Source of the DNA: Gemmatimonadaceae bacterium
GTDB lineage: Bacteria; Gemmatimonadota; Gemmatimonadetes; Gemmatimonadales; Gemmatimonadaceae
Assembly (NCBI GenBank): GCA_036504815.1
Contig: DASXUN010000003.1
Coordinates: 156,784-220,783 of the forward strand
Direction: 5' to 3'
Length of the DNA: 64,000 nt
The position numbers were made by a program, and so were the translations under genes. Of the stretch, positions 59,479 to 64,000 are shown piece by piece. Position 1 is the stretch's first letter, and each line of letters opens with the position of its first letter. The notes beneath the pieces are model-generated. The model made no database searches and was not told the origin of the DNA. It saw only the letters and a list, made by a program, of their open reading frames with translations.

Positions 59479-60944
59479 GGCGCCGACCGCCGAATCCGCG
59501 TCGCCACGACGGCCTGTCCCATCGTCTCCGCCGAGAGCGACGTGACGGTGGCGAACCCCCGCGCCCGCAGGGCGTCGGCGGCCGTGCCCGAGGCGAACGA
59601 GGCGCGCCGGTACACGAGCCAGAAGTCACCGGAGGGGAGCGCGTCGAGTGAGGGCACCACACTCACGTGCACGCCCGCGGGCGCGTAGCGCTGCAGCGGC
59701 GCGCCGGTGAAGGCTTCGAGGGCGTAGATGTCGCGGGGGCTGCCCGCGCTGAGGTCGATGCGCCGCACGAGCCGTCGCCAGTCGAACTTCACGGGAGGCC
59801 GCTCAGGCAATGCCGCGCAGGCGACCGCCACCCACACGAAGCCGGCGATGGCCGTTACCCCCCAGCGGCGCGGGGGAAGCGCCACGATGCCAAGGGCCAC
59901 CAGCAGGGCGACGGGTGCGGCGGCCCCGACGAGATAGCGTTGGACCCACACGGAATGCCCGCTGGCGAGTGAGAGCACCCAGATGGCTGCAGGGGACGCC
60001 AGGCCCGCGAGGGCCAGCAGGGTGAGGGCGCCTTCGACAGGGGCCGCCACCGGCTCCGTGGGGGCCTTCACGGCCTTGCGCCGTCGCACGGCGGCCACGG
60101 CGAGCCCAATCAGCCCGGCCGTGACCAACGCGAGCCAGGCGAGATCGACGGCGCCGACCCCGCTGCGTCCCGTCAGGTCGCGAAGCAGCCAGAGCGGATC
60201 GAGCCCGTCGGGCGGTGCGATCCACGCCACATTGCGGAACGGCGCCGGGTTGGCAAGGGCATGCGCTGCGACCGCGGCCACCCAGGGCACGAAGACGAGC
60301 AGCGTCAGGCCGGCACTGCGGGCCACGCGCCATGCGCCCTCTCGGGGCCACGCCACCATCGCCGCGACGAGCGTGGCGCCAATGGTCAACCATCCGAAGT
60401 AATGCGTGTGCACCAGCGCGATGTTGATCAGCGTCAGCAGGGCGAAGCTCTCGCGGGTGCGATGCGTGCGATCGTGCAGCGTGGCGGCGAGCGAGAGGCA
60501 CGCGAGCAGCGCGAGGAGCGAGTAGGCGCGCACCTCGTTGGCGAGATCGACCGAGAGCGGACTGGCCGCCGCGAGCGCCACGGCCAGCAAGCCGGCCTTG
60601 CCGCCAGCGCGCACCTCGCGCGCCAGCCAGACGAGCCCCGCGCCGAGCAGCATCGCCAGCAGGCAGGGAAGCAGTCGCACCCAGCGGTCGCTGTCGCCGC
60701 CCAGTGCGATCCATCCCTTCAGCAGCAGATAGAACAGTGGCGGATTCGTGTGATCGGCGATGATGCGCCGCAGCGAATCACCGATGGGCAGCTCGGCCAC
60801 CCCAAGAGAGAAAAGTTCGTCGTACCAGAGGGGACTGCGCGTGAGCTCGGGGAGCCGGAAGATGCCGAAGGCCAGCGTCGCCATGGCGGGGAGTGCCCAG
60901 CCGAGCCGGCGGTTGAGTTCCTCGACTGGCGGTCGGCTTGGCAC
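59475..60944 (-). CDS. GT-C fold membrane glycosyltransferase (family 39-like)
   Basis: An integral membrane protein of 489 residues with about 11 hydrophobic helices. The first extracytoplasmic loop has the conserved acidic LWYDELFSLG and, further on, DHTNPPLFYLLLKGWIALGGDSDRWVRLLP, the dolichyl/undecaprenyl-phosphate-sugar transferase pattern. A C-terminal soluble region follows. It probably transfers a sugar from a polyprenyl phosphate donor to a lipid or protein. The start is uncertain: GTG at 60944 is proposed; an ATG at 60884 would remove the first part of helix 1. Confidence 0.8.
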   Translation of the reverse strand: MPSRPPVEELNRRLGWALPAMATLAFGIFRLPELTRSPLWYDELFSLGVAELPIGDSLRRIIADHTNPPLFYLLLKGWIALGGDSDRWVRLLPCLLAMLLGAGLVWLAREVRAGGKAGLLAVALAAASPLSVDLANEVRAYSLLALLACLSLAATLHDRTHRTRESFALLTLINIALVHTHYFGWLTIGATLVAAMVAWPREGAWRVARSAGLTLLVFVPWVAAVAAHALANPAPFRNVAWIAPPDGLDPLWLLRDLTGRSGVGAVDLAWLALVTAGLIGLAVAAVRRRKAVKAPTEPVAAPVEGALTLLALAGLASPAAIWVLSLASGHSVWVQRYLVGAAAPVALLVALGIVALPPRRWGVTAIAGFVWVAVACAALPERPPVKFDWRRLVRRIDLSAGSPRDIYALEAFTGAPLQRYAPAGVHVSVVPSLDALPSGDFWLVYRRASFASGTAADALRARGFATVTSLSAETMGQAVVATRIRRSAP

Positions 60945-61022
60945 GGAGGCGGCAGGCTGGGTCGCGGACAAGAAGTGGTTCTGGTGACGGATGCGCGGAG
61001 CCGCGCGGCCGCGCCGGAGGCC

Positions 61023-61051
61023 GTTCAGTCTTTGGCGTGGCGCATTATCTT
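61023..61051 (+). promoter_or_regulatory. Candidate tRNA-Lys promoter
   Basis: TATCTT (61046-61051) lies 30 bp before the tRNA, the same -10 hexamer as rpsP and ffh. The sequence 17 bp upstream, GTTCAG, is a weak -35. Confidence 0.4.
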
Positions 61052-61081
61052 GTTGCAGTGGCGCGCCACGCGCCACGGTCA

Positions 61082-61154
61082 GACCCGGTAGCTCAGTCGG
61101 TAGAGCATGCGGCTTTTAACCGCCAGGTCGTGGGTTCGATTCCCACCCGGGTCA
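61082..61154 (+). tRNA. tRNA-Lys (UUU anticodon)
   Basis: A complete 73-nt cloverleaf. The acceptor stem GACCCGG / CCGGGTC pairs fully, the D-arm is GCTC / GAGC, the anticodon loop is CTTTTAA (anticodon TTT), the variable loop is AGGTC and the T-arm is GTGGG TTCGATT CCCAC. The discriminator base is A; CCA is not encoded. The first pair of the anticodon stem is mismatched (T-C). Confidence 0.95.
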
Positions 61155-61159
61155 TTTAA

Positions 61160-61263
61160 CGGCAGAAGACGACAGAGAACGACAGAGAACGACAGAGAAC
61201 GACAGAGGACGGCGGAGGGGCGCGGCGCGTCCTTTCTGGCGTCCTCTGCCGATTTCGGCCGTC
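61160..61263. repeat. Family B palindromic element (copy 3)
   Basis: The left arm is a clean array of 11-nt ACGACAGAGA units (61166-61212), followed by a GC-rich loop and a short, decayed right arm (GTCCTCTGCCGATTTCGGCCGTCC). It begins 6 bp after the tRNA and is placed like a terminator. Its array is more regular than in copies 1 and 2, suggesting recent slippage expansion. Confidence 0.75.
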
Positions 61264-61376
61264 CTTGGTAACTCTATGTAGGGCAAAAGAGTAAGGGTGG
61301 TCGGGAAATCCCTCAGGGAAATTCCGACGCATCCTGATGGCTCGTGCGGGGCGTTTCCCGATAACCTAAGTACGCC

Positions 61377-62468
61377 ATGGTACCGACTCGGGAAATCACC
61401 GACACCACCGCCCCGCAGACTGAGATGGCGGGGGGAGAAACGCGTGTTCCGCTCGGCGTGAGACATACACGTTGGGTGGACCGCGTCTTCAGGGTTCCGC
61501 TGTCGGGGAAGCTCCTTGGCGCCAACCTGCTCGTTGCGCTGATCGCGCTGGCATCGCTGTTCATTGCGCGGGCGACGGGCGAGAGCCTCACCGAGAGCCT
61601 GATCGTGTCGGTCTCGGCGGTGCTGTTCTCGATTGTCGCGAACATCGCGCTGGTCACCGTGGCACTTCGACCGCTGCGCGAGCTCGAGCGGACGGCGCAG
61701 CGGGTGTGGGCGGGCGATCTGTCCGTCCGCGCGCGTCCGACGCACACCGAGGATCCCGACCTGGGCCGGGTGCGGTCGGCGATCAACCTGCTGCTGGACG
61801 GCATGCACCACGATCGCGCGCGGATGCGCCGGCTGGCGCTGCATGCGATCACCGTTGGCGATCGCGAGCGGGCGCGCGTGGGACGCGAGCTGCACGAGTC
61901 GTCCGCGCAGTATCTGGCGGGCCTGACGCTCGAGCTCTCGGCGCTGGCGCGCGACGCGAAGGACGAAGAGGGACGCAGCCAGCTGCAGCGCATGCAGCAG
62001 ATGGCGCAGCAGGTGATGGAGCAGGTGCGCACACTCTCGGAGACGCTGCATCCACGTGTGCTCGACGACCTCGGGCTGGCGCCGGCCCTGCAGCATCTGG
62101 CGCGCAAGACGACGGAGCGAGGCATCGAGACGACGGCCGAGACGGCTGGCGCGGACGCTCCGATCCCGTCGCCCGTGGCCAGCGTGCTGTATGACGTGGC
62201 CCGCGAAGCGGTGGCCAACGCGGCCCGCCACGCCGCGCCGGCACACATTGACCTGCACCTCACCACCGAACGGGGAAGAGCCCGGCTGGAAGTGCGGGAC
62301 GACGGTCACGGGATGGACGTGGGCGAAGCGGAACGTGGCGGCTTTGGATTGTTCTCCATGCGCGAGCGCATGGCGTTGGTCAATGGGACTTTTGAACTGC
62401 AGAGTCGGCCGGGAGACGGCACACGCGTCGTCGCCCTGGTGGCTCTCGATGACGAGGACGGACGATGA
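61377..62468 (+). CDS. NarL-type two-component sensor histidine kinase
   Basis: A 363-residue membrane kinase. Two helices (about 46-64 and 74-98) flank a very short external loop, followed by HAMP (RPLRELERTAQRVWAGDLSVRAR), HisKA_3 with His173 (ERARVGRELHESSAQYLAG), and HATPase (NAARHAAPAHIDLHL, VRDDGHGMD, GGFGLFSMRERMALVNG). The tiny sensor loop suggests membrane or intracellular sensing, as in LiaS/DesK kinases. It overlaps its response regulator by 4 nt. TAACCT ends 9 nt before the ATG, so a leaderless start is possible. Confidence 0.93.
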   Translation: MVPTREITDTTAPQTEMAGGETRVPLGVRHTRWVDRVFRVPLSGKLLGANLLVALIALASLFIARATGESLTESLIVSVSAVLFSIVANIALVTVALRPLRELERTAQRVWAGDLSVRARPTHTEDPDLGRVRSAINLLLDGMHHDRARMRRLALHAITVGDRERARVGRELHESSAQYLAGLTLELSALARDAKDEEGRSQLQRMQQMAQQVMEQVRTLSETLHPRVLDDLGLAPALQHLARKTTERGIETTAETAGADAPIPSPVASVLYDVAREAVANAARHAAPAHIDLHLTTERGRARLEVRDDGHGMDVGEAERGGFGLFSMRERMALVNGTFELQSRPGDGTRVVALVALDDEDGR

Positions 62469-63130
62469 CCGGGGACCTGATTCGCGTGCTGCTGGTGGAC
62501 GACCATGCCGTCGTTCGCGCTGGCGTCAAGGCGGTGCTGGGCGCCGCGAAGGATGTGCACGTCGTGGGCGAGGCGGGGTCGGGTGCGGAAGCCCTGGCCA
62601 TGGCCGAACGGCTGAAGCCGGACGTCATGGTGATGGACATCTCGCTCGGCGACACCGACGGCATGGCCGTCACGCGCCAGCTGGTGGCCAAGGGGCTGCC
62701 GTCGCGCGTCCTCACGCTGACGATGCATGCGGAGGAGGATTACCTCGTCCCGATGCTCGAGGCGGGGGCGGCCGGCTACGTGCTCAAGACCGCCGCGGAT
62801 CGCGAGCTGCTCGACGCCGTGCGCACGGTGGCCCGCGGCGAGGTCTACGTGCGTCCCGACGCCGCGCGCATCCTGGCCAAGGGCTACACCCGCAAGGATC
62901 CGCTGCACGAGGAGCGCACGCGCTTCGAGAAGCTGACGGAACGCGAGCGCGACGTGCTGCGCCTGACGGCGCAGGGATTCAGCGCCCCGGAGATCGGCGA
63001 GAAGCTGTTCATCAGCCCGAAGACGGTGGACACCTACAAGCAGCGCATCCAGGACAAGCTGGGGCTGTCGCACCGCCATGAGTACGTGCAGCTGGCGCTC
63101 AGGCTGGGGCTGCTGACGCCGGAAGCGTAA
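62465..63130 (+). CDS. NarL/FixJ-family response regulator
   Basis: A 221-residue transcription factor partner of the preceding kinase. The receiver has VLLVDDHAVVRAGV, phosphoacceptor Asp58 in VMVMDISLGDTDG and the conserved Lys in GYVLKTAADRE. The LuxR-type helix-turn-helix is LTERERDVLRLTAQGFSAPEIGEKLFISPKTVDTYKQRI. The target genes are unknown. A family D element starts 1 bp past the stop. Confidence 0.95.
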   Translation: MTGDLIRVLLVDDHAVVRAGVKAVLGAAKDVHVVGEAGSGAEALAMAERLKPDVMVMDISLGDTDGMAVTRQLVAKGLPSRVLTLTMHAEEDYLVPMLEAGAAGYVLKTAADRELLDAVRTVARGEVYVRPDAARILAKGYTRKDPLHEERTRFEKLTERERDVLRLTAQGFSAPEIGEKLFISPKTVDTYKQRIQDKLGLSHRHEYVQLALRLGLLTPEA

Positions 63131-63131
63131 C

Positions 63132-63289
63132 GACGATTGAGGATGTGGAATCCGGATGGGGATTCCGGATTTCGACAAAGGACCGCGACATACGGTTGAG
63201 GGGCGCCCGGAAGGGCGCCCCTCTGTCGCAAGTCAAAGTCCGGAATCGAAGTCCTCAATCCAGTTCCGGATTCCGAATCCTCAATCGTC
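63132..63289. repeat. Family D palindromic element (copy 2), overlaps the usp stop
   Basis: Arms beginning GACGATTGAGGAT with GGAATCCGGA blocks, as in copy 1 at 40269, enclose a unique GGGGCGCCC / GGGCGCCCC hairpin. It lies between convergent genes. The right arm, read on the minus strand, supplies the last codons (GAC GAT) and TGA stop of the universal stress protein gene. Confidence 0.85.
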
Positions 63290-64000
63290 TTCCGCCGGTG
63301 GCAGCACCAACACCGACAGCGTCGCCCGCCGCAGCAGCGACGTGGCGACGCTGCCGAGCACGGCATGGGCGATGGCGCTGCGGCGATGGCGGCCGACGGC
63401 GACGAAATCGGCCTTGGTCGCGATGGCGTAGTTCATGATGGCCTCGGCCGCCTCGCCGTCGCGGCGGTCGACCTCGACCGTAATGCCGGGGAAACTGGCG
63501 GCGATCGAGGCGCGCAGGCCGTCGAGGGCCGCGTGGACGCCGCTCGCGTAGGCCGTGTCGATGCCATCGTCGCTGGCGGCCGCGACGTCGAGGCGCGGGC
63601 GCGCATGCAGCAGCGTCAGCGTGCCGCCTTCGGCGAGCATGCCGGCCGCGGCGGCGGCCGCGCGCATCGCGGCCTTGGAGAAGTCGATCCCGACCACGGC
63701 CCGCCGCGGCTGCTGGGTGAGCGTGGGCGCCACCGCAAAGACCGGCCGGTCGGTGGCGCGGGTGACGCGGAGCGCCGTCTCGTCGCCCACCAGGCGGTCC
63801 ATCAGCGAGTGAACGCGCAGGCCGGTGACGATGAGCCCCGGCTCCTCGTCGGCAGCCGCTTCGACGATGGCGCGCACCGGCGAGCCCTCGGCGCGTTCGA
63901 CCGTGAGCGCCGGCTGGCCGGCGAAGCAGCGCGCCACCTGACGGTCGACGCGCGCGAAGAATTCGTCGCGCAGGGCGACGTCGCCCGACATCGTCGTCAT
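63281..64000 (-). CDS. Universal stress protein, two UspA domains, probably cut by the window edge
   Basis: At least 239 residues in the window, with an ATG at the very edge (64000) that may not be the true start. The visible part begins mid-way through one UspA domain (EEPGLIVTGLRVHSLMDRLVGDETALRVTRATDRPVFAV) and contains a complete second domain (RRAVVGIDFSKAAMRAAAAAAGML ... ADFVAVGRHRRSAIAHAVLGSVATSLLRRATLSVLVLP), with the G2xG9G(S/T)-like ATP-binding region altered to GRHRRSAIAHAVLGSVA. The C-terminal EDD and stop lie in the arm of a family D element. Confidence 0.88.
   Translation of the reverse strand: MTTMSGDVALRDEFFARVDRQVARCFAGQPALTVERAEGSPVRAIVEAAADEEPGLIVTGLRVHSLMDRLVGDETALRVTRATDRPVFAVAPTLTQQPRRAVVGIDFSKAAMRAAAAAAGMLAEGGTLTLLHARPRLDVAAASDDGIDTAYASGVHAALDGLRASIAASFPGITVEVDRRDGEAAEAIMNYAIATKADFVAVGRHRRSAIAHAVLGSVATSLLRRATLSVLVLPPAEDD

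Overview
The window is a G+C-rich chromosomal segment from a diderm (Gram-negative-type) bacterium. Many exported proteins have a signal peptide ending in Ala-Gln, there is a TonB-dependent receptor, a porin, several lipoproteins and an energised envelope machine. High GC, the '...AQ' signal-peptide endings, the gene content and the intergenic repeat style fit Gemmatimonadota (Gemmatimonadaceae-like) best. No rRNA or other phylogenetic marker was aligned, so the phylum is an inference. There is no prophage, insertion sequence or CRISPR array; this is a resident chromosomal region with dense, often overlapping (ATGA/GTGA) operons.

Region 1 (167-24256) is a phosphate island. It holds polyphosphate kinase (ppk) and a Ppx/GppA phosphatase, a lipid/sugar module (phosphodiesterase, PAP2 phosphatase, two GT4 glycosyltransferases), a beta-helix lipoprotein, a large TonB-dependent receptor, pstC-pstA-pstB-pstB-phoU, an OprO/P-like porin, pstS, and udk-phoB-phoR. 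Six intergenic sites carry 11-bp-phased repeats of the form nnnTGTnACrr. I interpret these as PhoB boxes; together they tie the transporter, the outer-membrane proteins, the lipid module and the nucleotidase operon into one regulon.

Region 2 (24356-29605) is a nucleotide scavenging operon: a double-headed periplasmic phosphoesterase (CpdB-like plus UshA-like, comparable to B. subtilis YfkN), a small ThiS-like beta-grasp protein, adenosine deaminase and purine nucleoside phosphorylase. It shares its Pho box with the divergent udk-phoBR operon.

Region 3 (29763-44769) is mostly housekeeping: an M48 peptidase, a TrmH methyltransferase, prepilin peptidase, two lipoproteins, a DUF445 protein, a SET-domain protein, Lon, Ffh, and the rpsP-rimM-trmD / rplS-rnhB cluster. 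A secreted subtilase gene interrupts the usual trmD-rplS neighbourhood. Scattered through this region and beyond are long palindromic elements. Each has a gene-specific hairpin or loop flanked by inverted arms made from a few recurrent simple-sequence families (A-D). Some arms run into coding sequence and supply stop codons.

Region 4 (44953-59478) begins with a strongly expressed-looking Ig-like surface lipoprotein with a long structured leader. It continues with an apparent operon of two paralogous outer-membrane beta-barrels, a coiled-coil protein, a 1520-residue TPR protein, a Pro-rich periplasmic protein, one TolQ/ExbB-type and two TolR/ExbD-type subunits, a TonB-like protein with an AgmX/PglI-type C-terminal domain, and a lipoprotein carrying the same domain. 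This composition (1 TolQ + 2 TolR + paired barrels + TPR + AgmX domain) matches the Agl-Glt gliding / Nfs spore-coat machinery of Myxococcus and is the most interesting system here.

Region 5 (59475-64000) has a GT-C family membrane glycosyltransferase, tRNA-Lys(UUU), a NarL-type two-component pair and a two-domain universal stress protein cut by the window edge.
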